Source: Methanobacteriota archaeon
GTDB lineage: Archaea; Thermoplasmatota; Poseidoniia; Poseidoniales; Thalassarchaeaceae
Reading direction: 5' to 3'
Assembly: GCA_002686525.1 (NCBI GenBank)
Contig: NZDA01000049.1
Location: 2,512 to 8,521, forward strand
Length of the DNA stretch: 6,010 nucleotides
Below, one piece after another: positions 1-6,010 of this stretch (position 1 is the stretch's first letter; each line of letters begins with the position of its first letter). The notes beneath the pieces are model-generated. The model searched no databases and was not told the DNA's origin. It worked only from the letters and a program-made list of their open reading frames with translations. Made by a program: the position numbers and the translations under genes.

Positions 1-1
1 A

Positions 2-2545
2 GAAGATCTTCTCAAATCTGAGACGTGGGAACAATTGGCCTTAATCGAAGCGATGCTGGTGAATGATAGCAATTTTGCCCCCTATCACTATCCTCTATTT
101 GGCACCCAAGCTAGCAATGGACCTGCAGGACAAGCCATGCAGTGGATGACTTTACAGGATGAAGTCACTGCTTCTGTATGGCTAAATGATTTGCAAATAG
201 CCACAGCCGAAGTTTTGGCTGCTAATGATGATGAAAATCTTACCATTGCTCTAACCAATCTTTCCAGAGCATCTTCTGCTATACCTTCAGCTGCCCCGGT
301 CACTTCCGAGCGATTATTGAGTTGGGATGTCGACAATCCTGCTGAATGGTTAATACGTTTAGACAGTGGAGACAATCTTACAGAAGAATTAGGTCTACTA
401 ATGGAGCAGATTTCTGTATTAAATATCAACAGGACGCCGAGTCAAACCGGTAAAATTTTAGCTGTTACTGGCCCACTTCAAGGACAAATTGCACCACTAA
501 TTGGATTACAATCAATTGATTTCCGAGAAGGGATCCTCTCATGTTTGCCTAGTGAGGATGCATCTAATCCTTGGGTCTCAGATGGTCCAGTGATGGTCAC
601 TTTAGTGGTTTCAAGCGAGCCAATTGACTACAATTACAAAATTATCGGGGACGTTCAAGCGGATCTAACTAAGTGGGCTGAGAATATTGAACAAGAAATT
701 ATTACCTCCACAGGCGATAGTGATATCAGAACATTTTCATTTGCTCAATTTTCCGAGAATTCTCAGTCAACTATTGGTAAAGAGATAGGTATGCTAACCA
801 GTGCGGCACTGATTCTTCTTGGAATAATACTCTGGTATAATTTCAGAAGTATTCGCGAGACAGCCTACGTTCTGATTCTAACTGTTATTGCGATTGCAGC
901 GACGTATGGATTATCCGGTTGGATACAATTTTTCGGAATCAACATGACATTTAATGCCGCCATGAATTCTATTCCTGTATTATTGTTAGCAATTGGTGTA
1001 GACTACGGATTGCACGTGGTCCTACGTATTAGAGAGGAACTGAATAGTGAAGAACAACGAAACCCAGAGGGGCGTACTACACTTCAGGACTTTGACAAGG
1101 CTTCTCGTCAGCGAGCCATACGTCAAGGAACTGTTTTGACCTCAATTGCACTAATGATTGCAATTACCACAGATATAGTTGGTTTCCTCTCATTTAGATT
1201 ATCATCCTTAGCCTTCTTACAAGTTTTCGGAACTGTTATTGCAATAGGTCTGTTTCTAATTTATATCCTAAGTATCTCTGCTCTACCTGCTCTCATGCTT
1301 ATGCTCCCAACCAAAAATCTTCCATTGGAGAAAGCAAGTAAGATTAGCGTTGGCCCTGTAGCGGAAAGTTTTGGTAAACTTTCTACCCAACCATTGAAAG
1401 TGGGAATTATTGCTCTTATTTTATTAACGCCAATGGTAGCCGGATTTCAACAACTAGAAGTAGCATTTGAACAACGAGATCAACTTGATGAATCCATCCC
1501 TGTTGTTCAAGATTTCTTACTCATAAGTGATGAATTTGGCACCAGTCGTTCACCACTCTATGTTGTCTTAGATGGTGATGTAATTAGTGAAGAAGGTCGA
1601 GCAGCTTGGAATGCGGCACTAACAACCATGTTACAACGGGATGATCTCAGTGGAATACCAACTGGAATTTGGGATGTATACGAACAAACTCGCCTTCAGG
1701 ACCCGGTTGTTGATGGATTCATGCAGGCTGCAGATAGCGGTGATAGTACTGGGTATGAATCACTGTTGACTTGGTCTCTCGAGAACGAAACCGGTATTGA
1801 GGCCACAAAAAGCCTCCTTGCTCGAGATGGTATGCAGACTGTATTATCCTTCCAGGCCGATACTTTAGGTTGGAGCGCGACAGTAAAACTCGCTGAAAGT
1901 ATCGAGGCAGATCTCGAGACTTTGTCTGTAGAAGCTGGCGATGACTATAATTTACGCCTTAGTGGTCGTGCTCTAATAAATGCTCAAACAACAGCAGACG
2001 TTGCTACTGCTTCTGTACAATCAACAGGAATTGTTGCCGTAGTCATTTTATTCATGCTAGTAGGTATTCATACTGTACGTAATGATAATGACATCAAGGA
2101 AGGAGTTCAGCGCGGCGTAGTCTCTTGGATTCCATTGGTTATGGTCGTTGTTTGGGTATATGGTATCATGGGTTACACTGGATACAACATAAATTCACAG
2201 ACAGTTACAATTGGAGCTCTTTCACTGGGCTTAGGTGTTGATTATGCTGTTCACTTTACTACTAGGCTAGAGGAAGAAGCAGAACATAATCCGTTTGGTA
2301 AAGTTGAGGAATGGGTGTCAAAATCTACGGCTACTACAGGGCGAGCCATGGCAGGTGCTGCCCTGACGACTGCTGGTGGTTTTGCAGTCCTAAATCTCTC
2401 AGCTTTGTTGCCTCTTCGGTTGTTTGGTCAAGCATTTGTTGTTGCAATAATTTTGGCTTTGCTTTCAAGTCTACTTATACTTCCTGCACTATATGCTCCG
2501 TTCCTCAAGAGAACAGCCGCAAAAGCGCAGCAAGAAAGCGACTAA
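2..2545 (+). CDS. RND-superfamily (MMPL/patched-like, HAE3-type) membrane transporter, 5' truncated
   Basis: This is a proton-driven-type RND exporter of the MMPL/sterol-sensing-like class in the cytoplasmic membrane; the substrate is unknown (lipids or hydrophobic compounds are usual for the class). The frame is open to the window edge, so the TTG at 35 is not taken as the start. Residues below count from that TTG; 11 more codons precede it. Hydrophobic segments lie at about 252-268, 277-297, 312-332, 366-387, 392-424, 455-471, 663-684, 694-714, 721-741, 767-790 and 793-822, which fits RND TM2-TM12 with TM1 off the window. External loops are the partial N-terminal part (to about 245) and about 472-661. 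The two halves repeat the motif GVDYxxH (D323/H327 and D736/H740) in TM4 and TM10, where RND pumps carry their proton-relay acidic residue. The stop codon touches the tRNA-Ala gene on the other strand. Family call is firm; the subfamily is less so. Confidence 0.9.
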   Translation, partial: EDLLKSETWEQLALIEAMLVNDSNFAPYHYPLFGTQASNGPAGQAMQWMTLQDEVTASVWLNDLQIATAEVLAANDDENLTIALTNLSRASSAIPSAAPVTSERLLSWDVDNPAEWLIRLDSGDNLTEELGLLMEQISVLNINRTPSQTGKILAVTGPLQGQIAPLIGLQSIDFREGILSCLPSEDASNPWVSDGPVMVTLVVSSEPIDYNYKIIGDVQADLTKWAENIEQEIITSTGDSDIRTFSFAQFSENSQSTIGKEIGMLTSAALILLGIILWYNFRSIRETAYVLILTVIAIAATYGLSGWIQFFGINMTFNAAMNSIPVLLLAIGVDYGLHVVLRIREELNSEEQRNPEGRTTLQDFDKASRQRAIRQGTVLTSIALMIAITTDIVGFLSFRLSSLAFLQVFGTVIAIGLFLIYILSISALPALMLMLPTKNLPLEKASKISVGPVAESFGKLSTQPLKVGIIALILLTPMVAGFQQLEVAFEQRDQLDESIPVVQDFLLISDEFGTSRSPLYVVLDGDVISEEGRAAWNAALTTMLQRDDLSGIPTGIWDVYEQTRLQDPVVDGFMQAADSGDSTGYESLLTWSLENETGIEATKSLLARDGMQTVLSFQADTLGWSATVKLAESIEADLETLSVEAGDDYNLRLSGRALINAQTTADVATASVQSTGIVAVVILFMLVGIHTVRNDNDIKEGVQRGVVSWIPLVMVVVWVYGIMGYTGYNINSQTVTIGALSLGLGVDYAVHFTTRLEEEAEHNPFGKVEEWVSKSTATTGRAMAGAALTTAGGFAVLNLSALLPLRLFGQAFVVAIILALLSSLLILPALYAPFLKRTAAKAQQESD

Positions 2546-2622
2546 TGGTGGACGCTGGGGGATTTGAACCCCCGGCCACCTGGTTGCAAACCAGGTGCTC
2601 TTCCAAGCTGAGCTAAGCGCCC
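2546..2622 (-). tRNA. tRNA-Ala, anticodon UGC, CCA encoded
   Basis: Read on the minus strand, the sequence folds into a full cloverleaf: 7-bp acceptor stem GGGCGCT/AGCGTCC, D stem GCTC/GAGC, anticodon stem CCTGG/CCAGG around loop TTTGCAA (anticodon TGC, reading GCA and related Ala codons), a 5-nt variable region, and T stem GGGGG/CCCCC around loop TTCAAAT. The third acceptor pair is G3:U70, the main alanyl-tRNA synthetase identity element, and the discriminator base is A. The body is 74 nt (2549-2622), followed by an encoded CCA at 2546-2548. There is no intron. The gene lies 50 bp downstream of the stop of the minus-strand exported protein and may be co-transcribed with it, since no clear TATA box is seen in the gap. 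Its 3' end abuts the convergent transporter gene. Confidence 0.97.
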
Positions 2623-2672
2623 TACGAGTTATCGGAAACGCAAGGGGTTCTTGAGTTCAACCGTTGAAGATT

Positions 2673-3281
2673 CTACTTATCTCTTGATTTTATCAATTCA
2701 ATTCCCACAAAGAAAATACCCAATGCTGAAATGAATACAATAAATTCTAAAGTTTGTTCTCTACTACTTTTTTCTTCTATCAATTCGTTAGAATTACCAG
2801 TTGGAAGATTTTCATCCATATCGTGAATGTCTGGAGCGAAATTGATGTAAAAGCTAATGTTAGTAGTTTCATTATTTTCCTTTATCTGATGAACCATAGA
2901 AATATTTCCTGGTAAAAGTCCGTTTGAAGGTGCTAGGAGGATTAGAGCTTGTTGTTCACATTCTGGATTTACTTTTTCTCCAGTAGTTTCGTTAAGTTCA
3001 CAAGAACTTGAAATCCAACTTGTCTCAAAGTCATCTATTCCTTGGAACAAACCATCTTGATCAGCATCAACCAAGATTTTATGTTGGATATGTTCTCTAT
3101 CATCTAAATTCCTGAAAAATAAAGTATCTGTTTCAACCAAGATTCCAGGATTTACTGATGATGGTGTTAATCCATTTTCAGTAATCAGAATATTATACTC
3201 TTTCTGGTCATGTGCAGAAGTAATTGAGGGTAATAATAGAACAAAAAATAATCCTATCACTAGTGCCCGCTGGTATCTCAC
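2673..3281 (-). CDS. Exported membrane-anchored protein with cupredoxin-like N-terminal half
   Basis: This 202-residue protein starts with GTG; an in-frame stop four codons' length or less upstream (3285-3287) leaves no earlier start. Residues 1-23 form a Sec signal peptide (Arg5, then a Leu/Phe/Val core ending T-S-A), so the mature chain would begin H24-D25. A second membrane helix (about 178-197) with a basic tail KSRDK puts the body outside the cell and the C-terminus inside. Residues about 36-68 follow the cupredoxin-like pattern (N-G-L-T-P, then T-D-T-L-F-F-R-N, then H64 and H67), but a canonical C-x-H-x-M ligand set is missing. D72, D74, D76, G77 and D83 fit an EF-hand-type calcium loop. 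C94 and C108 may pair. Four N-glycosylation sequons (N97, N126, N137, N141) suit a surface protein. No specific function is recognised; the cupredoxin relation is inference. It is divergent from the LVIVD genes and upstream of tRNA-Ala. Confidence 0.8.
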   Translation of the reverse strand: MRYQRALVIGLFFVLLLPSITSAHDQKEYNILITENGLTPSSVNPGILVETDTLFFRNLDDREHIQHKILVDADQDGLFQGIDDFETSWISSSCELNETTGEKVNPECEQQALILLAPSNGLLPGNISMVHQIKENNETTNISFYINFAPDIHDMDENLPTGNSNELIEEKSSREQTLEFIVFISALGIFFVGIELIKSRDK

Positions 3282-3335
3282 GATTCATCCCATGCACTCC
3301 GATGACTTCAACATGACTGGTTGCTTCCGACCTAC
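3282..3335. promoter_or_regulatory. Divergent intergenic region of the surface-protein genes
   Basis: These 54 bases separate the GTG start of the minus-strand exported protein from the ATG of the first LVIVD protein. Unless transcription reads in from elsewhere, the promoter elements for both genes must lie here or inside the opposite gene's 5' end. I see no convincing archaeal TATA box in it and no good Shine-Dalgarno motif before either start (only GGGATG about 5 bases before the GTG). An A/T-rich patch at about 3243-3254, inside the minus-strand gene, is a possible but weak TATA region for the plus-strand gene. Confidence 0.3.
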
Positions 3336-5078
3336 ATGGATAACCGTAGGGTTGCTTTAGCAGGCATTCTAATCTTCTTTTTATTCACAGCCACTATTGC
3401 TACAATTTTACTTTCAGACGAAAGTACACAATTAACTGACAGTAACACATTGGTGACAGATCCACTGATACAAGATGAGGGACATGATCATAGAAATGCA
3501 AGTCAACATATTTTTTACACAGATAATATACAACCTATCTCATTTAATCAACTAACAGCACCTGGGAACGCTGAAGTTCAGGTAGCAGATTCTCCTGATG
3601 GAGGCACCTATGCATACATTGCTGGATGGTCCGAGCTACATATTGTGGATGTCACAAATCCTGAGAATACTACAGTTACCGGAGTCTATGTGGATCCAAA
3701 TACTCAAGTTTTGGATGTAAAATATTTACAGTATAATGGAGATGAATATGTTATAGTTCAAAATCAGTTAGTTGACCCCGGAAATGCTGACCCAAATGTG
3801 GGTGAATGGGGGGATCCCGCTCAAGTCACAGTGACTTTGATTGATGTTTCTGATAAATATAATCCAACTTATGTTGATGCTTGGTATGATGCAGATCACC
3901 CTAGTGGTCCTCATAATTTGTATACTCATATGATTGATAATGAATGGTATATATTCGTAGCAAATCCAGATTACGAACAATGTGATATCGGCCAAGGTGA
4001 CGCCTGTGGAGGTATTACAATTGCACATCTTAATTTCGATGGCCCTAGCGATAGTCCACGTATTTTGAAAGTAGGAGAGGCTGAAGTAAATTGGCAAAAT
4101 ACTCTTGGTGGTTGGATTTACATTCATGATATGACCGTACAAACTTGGCCTGGTGAAGACCAGCAAGACCCTAGATATGGTAGAACATATATTTACGGAG
4201 CATATTGGGAAGCAGGATTAAGGATATTCGATGTTAGTGATGTACCTCATCCACAGAATTCTCCAATCGAATACGCATTCATTGCTGGTGGTTGTGCTGC
4301 TACATTAGGTACCCAATTAACATGTAATTGGAGAGCTCCTGAAGTTGGACAATGGATGGAGTTTGCCGACCTTGATGAAGACGGACAAATCGATTGTGGC
4401 TGTACTGGAAATGAAAATGGAGGTAGAGCTTCTTACATTCATTATGCAGAACCAATGGATAAAATGGTCGATGCATCTCATTTAGGTTATCCTGCAGGTA
4501 AAATGCACCTGACATTTCTTGCTACTGAAGTTTTAGAAACTACAGTTGGGACTGGACTTGGTTATTTGATTGATACAACTGAATATGAGATGTTTAATGG
4601 TCAAGTTACATTCAAGCCTCAAGTTATCCATAGTTGGGAAATTCCTTTCGCTGAGCAACATCATATTCCTGGAGGAGAAGAATGGTTACTATTCAGTCCT
4701 CATAATTCGGATGCAGAAATTTTTGAAACTAATTCAGCATTAGGTTTGCCAGATCAGAGTCTAGGTGGTAATTGGGATGGTAGAATTTATCTTTCGAGTT
4801 ATCATGCAGGGTTATGGATTATCGATATTGAAACTTTAATGTTAGAAGGTAGAAACTCAGAATTAAACAGAACTGAAGTTCATTCCGTCTCAACTATTGG
4901 CTATCATCTTCCACATGGACAGGATGGAATCCCTCTTTCTAGTTCGTACTATGATTTTGGTTGGACTCCATTCATTTGGGCAGCAGAATATCATAATGGT
5001 TACACATATCTTTCATGTATTACAACCGGATTATACATCGTCCAATTAGATATAGACAAACCCTATCACGTCAGTTGA
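3336..5078 (+). CDS. LVIVD-repeat beta-propeller surface protein, N-terminal membrane anchor
   Basis: This 580-residue protein starts at the ATG; an in-frame TTG five codons upstream (3321) is possible but would only extend the N-terminus. Residues 4-5 are Arg-Arg, followed by a hydrophobic helix at about 6-27 without a clear cleavage site or lipobox, so it is probably a signal anchor with the rest outside the cell. A His cluster (H50, H52, H58) follows. The body holds LVIVD-type propeller strands: LHIVD at 101-105, TLIDV at 167-171, LRIFD at 295-299, LWIID at 493-497 and LYIVQLD at 566-572, each preceded by a tyrosine-rich strand such as AYIAGW or TYIYGA. It resembles the LVIVD/choice-of-anchor-B class, whose biochemical role is unknown. 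D345, D347, D349, G350 and D353 form a calcium-type DxDxDG loop running into C354-G-C356. Other cysteines are at 216, 224, 320, 330 and 561. Sequons include N54 and N111. A paralogue follows 69 bp downstream. Confidence 0.88.
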   Translation: MDNRRVALAGILIFFLFTATIATILLSDESTQLTDSNTLVTDPLIQDEGHDHRNASQHIFYTDNIQPISFNQLTAPGNAEVQVADSPDGGTYAYIAGWSELHIVDVTNPENTTVTGVYVDPNTQVLDVKYLQYNGDEYVIVQNQLVDPGNADPNVGEWGDPAQVTVTLIDVSDKYNPTYVDAWYDADHPSGPHNLYTHMIDNEWYIFVANPDYEQCDIGQGDACGGITIAHLNFDGPSDSPRILKVGEAEVNWQNTLGGWIYIHDMTVQTWPGEDQQDPRYGRTYIYGAYWEAGLRIFDVSDVPHPQNSPIEYAFIAGGCAATLGTQLTCNWRAPEVGQWMEFADLDEDGQIDCGCTGNENGGRASYIHYAEPMDKMVDASHLGYPAGKMHLTFLATEVLETTVGTGLGYLIDTTEYEMFNGQVTFKPQVIHSWEIPFAEQHHIPGGEEWLLFSPHNSDAEIFETNSALGLPDQSLGGNWDGRIYLSSYHAGLWIIDIETLMLEGRNSELNRTEVHSVSTIGYHLPHGQDGIPLSSSYYDFGWTPFIWAAEYHNGYTYLSCITTGLYIVQLDIDKPYHVS

Positions 5079-5100
5079 TTTCACACATCTTGACCGTAGC

Positions 5101-5126
5101 ATTCACAAGTAGAACTTTACGTGAAT
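5101..5126. repeat. Inverted repeat between the two LVIVD genes
   Basis: ATTCACAAGT at 5101-5110 is mirrored by ACTT at 5114-5117 and GTGAAT at 5121-5126. The arms are complementary over ten bases except that the right arm carries a three-base insert (TAC, 5118-5120); the loop is AGA. In RNA this would be a short bulged hairpin starting 22 bases after the upstream stop and ending 10 bases before the Shine-Dalgarno motif. It could be an operator, a processing or termination signal, or chance. It lacks a following U run, which argues against a simple intrinsic terminator. Confidence 0.35.
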
Positions 5127-5136
5127 TGATTAATAC

Positions 5137-5140
5137 GAGG
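5137..5140 (+). promoter_or_regulatory. Shine-Dalgarno motif of the LVIVD lipoprotein gene
   Basis: GAGG sits seven bases before the ATG at 5148 and is complementary to the CCUC of the 16S rRNA 3' end. It fixes this ATG as the start over the several in-frame ATGs that follow within the Met-rich signal peptide. The other two exported-protein genes here have no comparable motif, so translation of this gene may be initiated differently, for example as an internal cistron of a shared transcript. Confidence 0.65.
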
Positions 5141-5147
5141 TTTTGCG

Positions 5148-6010
5148 ATGTCACGGTTTTCTAATTCTCCTATGTTTTTGATGGCTTTCTTGATGCTAAT
5201 AATGCCGCTATCTGGTTGTATGTCAATGATTAGTGACGATTCTTCGGCAGATGATTCGGATATGGAATGGATAGATCCCGTAATTGAAATCGAAGATGAA
5301 AATCATTCTCATAATGATCTTTTAGCTCATCGTTTATCTACAACCAATGCTAAATTAATTGATTATCACAATTTGAATTGTGATGGGCAAGAAAAACCTC
5401 CTGCAGAGTTAGATAATGTTGCAGGGAGGCCTTGTTTAGACGAATTTAAGAATGTAGGCCCGACACCTGGAGATAATTCTGAAATTACTATTGAAGGAAA
5501 TTTCATGGAAGATTGTGAAATTTATGCTGATGGTACTGGTGGATGCTATGCCTATGTTTCGAGCTACAATCAGTTTGAGATTTTAGACATCAGTAATCCT
5601 AACAATATTAGGATGCTTTCTACTTACTATGCTGAAGTTGCTAGAATGATTGATATCAAAGTAACCAAAGATAACAATTGGGTTTTAGTTAATCATGAGC
5701 TGACAAATAGTGAACTTGATCCAATTCCTAATGATGATGATGCTAATAGTGGAGCTAATAGGTTGGATGTTATTTATGTTGGAGACAAAACGAGTCCAGT
5801 CAAAGTAGCAGAATGGAATAATCCACCTGCTGGATTCCATAATCAAGATTTAGCAGTTTATTGCGATTGGGATCCTGCTTTAGATCCGACCAATGCATGG
5901 GATGAAGAAGATTGCCATTTGTTCTTATTCGGTGCTGATCCTTATCCGGAAATGGTTGAAGGTAGTAGTGGAACATTCTACAAAGGAACCCAAGTATTCT
6001 ATGTCCCTCG
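5148..6010 (+). CDS. LVIVD-repeat beta-propeller lipoprotein, 3' truncated by the window
   Basis: An open frame of 287 full codons begins at this ATG and runs off the right edge without a stop. The N-terminus is a Met-rich signal peptide (Met at 1, 9, 12, 16, 19) ending in a lipobox L21-S22-G23-C24, so the mature protein should be lipid-anchored by C24 on the outer face of the membrane. An acidic linker and a His cluster (H53, H55, H61) follow. The first LVIVD-type blade is CYAYVSSYNQFEILDISNP, with F143-D147 as its core; a second follows at about LDVIYVGD, and then H231-N232, which aligns with H193-N194 of the upstream protein. Six further cysteines (78, 96, 123, 133, 239, 256) could form three disulfides. 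Order and spacing of blades match the upstream gene, so the two are tandem paralogues, probably co-transcribed across 69 bp. The full length would be about 500-600 residues if it matches its neighbour; the biochemical role is unknown. Confidence 0.88.
   Translation, partial: MSRFSNSPMFLMAFLMLIMPLSGCMSMISDDSSADDSDMEWIDPVIEIEDENHSHNDLLAHRLSTTNAKLIDYHNLNCDGQEKPPAELDNVAGRPCLDEFKNVGPTPGDNSEITIEGNFMEDCEIYADGTGGCYAYVSSYNQFEILDISNPNNIRMLSTYYAEVARMIDIKVTKDNNWVLVNHELTNSELDPIPNDDDANSGANRLDVIYVGDKTSPVKVAEWNNPPAGFHNQDLAVYCDWDPALDPTNAWDEEDCHLFLFGADPYPEMVEGSSGTFYKGTQVFYVP

Noticed and set aside
35..37. TTG as the start of the transporter
   Set aside because: The frame continues open to the window edge, and an RND protein should have TM1 and the start of the first external loop before this point.
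88..429. Minus-strand open frame of 113 codons
   Set aside because: It is antisense to the transporter, has no recognisable domain or signal, and the transporter frame is clearly real.
2311..2616. Plus-strand open frame of 101 codons overlapping the transporter's 3' end and the tRNA
   Set aside because: Its C-terminus (GGFEPPATWLQTRCSS) is the well-known false peptide obtained by translating the antisense of a tRNA, and the rest lies out of frame inside the transporter.
3321..3323. TTG as the start of the first LVIVD protein
   Set aside because: The ATG five codons later gives a normal positively charged N-terminus before the anchor helix, and the TTG has no ribosome site.
3768..4166. Minus-strand open frame of 132 codons
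   Set aside because: It is antisense to the first LVIVD protein; its Ile/Tyr-rich composition reflects the complement of Asp/Asn-rich coding sequence.
4300..4515. Minus-strand open frame of 71 codons
   Set aside because: It is antisense to the first LVIVD protein with no supporting feature or ribosome site.
3336..5078. Selenium-binding protein/methanethiol oxidase identity for the LVIVD protein
   Set aside because: It is also a His-bearing beta-propeller, but the characteristic motifs of that family were not found; LVIVD-type strands fit better.
5128..5135. GATTAATA as a TATA box for the lipoprotein gene
   Set aside because: It lies only about 13 bases before the ATG, so transcription would start inside the coding region; it is more likely chance A/T-rich sequence.

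Overview
The window looks like chromosomal DNA from an archaeon. My best guess is a planktonic marine euryarchaeote of the Poseidoniales (Marine Group II) type. The reasons are: an A+T-leaning genome, a patched/MMPL-like RND pump, several large Asp/Asn-rich exported beta-propeller proteins, and an intron-less tRNA-Ala with encoded CCA and a G3:U70 pair. This assignment is inference from gene style. No rRNA or other decisive marker is present, and a bacterial origin is not formally excluded.

Layout. (1) Positions 2-2545, plus strand: the 3' part of a large RND-superfamily transporter, open at the left edge, with 11 of the expected 12 membrane segments visible. (2) Positions 2546-2622, minus strand: tRNA-Ala(UGC). 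Its CCA end abuts the pump's stop codon with no base between. (3) Positions 2673-3281, minus strand: a small exported, membrane-anchored protein with a cupredoxin-like N-terminal half and an EF-hand-like Asp loop. It lies 50 bp upstream of the tRNA on the same strand. (4) Positions 3336-5078, plus strand, divergent from (3) across 54 bp: a signal-anchored LVIVD-repeat beta-propeller protein. (5) Positions 5148-6010, plus strand, running off the right edge: a second LVIVD-repeat protein, carried as a lipoprotein, with a clear Shine-Dalgarno motif. This is a real gene that lacks a stop codon only because the window ends.

How the genes relate. Genes (4) and (5) are tandem paralogues. Their blade sequences align, and both carry the same His-x-His-x5-His cluster just outside the membrane anchor, although one uses a transmembrane anchor and the other a lipid anchor. 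The divergent gene (3) is also exported and anchored, has a cupredoxin-like sequence pattern, and is predicted to have a histidine as its first mature residue. Together (3)-(5) look like a cell-surface set that may bind metal (perhaps copper) or calcium. That function is inferred, not shown. No mobile element, CRISPR array, integrase or defence gene was seen, so I do not see a clearly new system. The paired-anchor LVIVD locus is the most interesting part.
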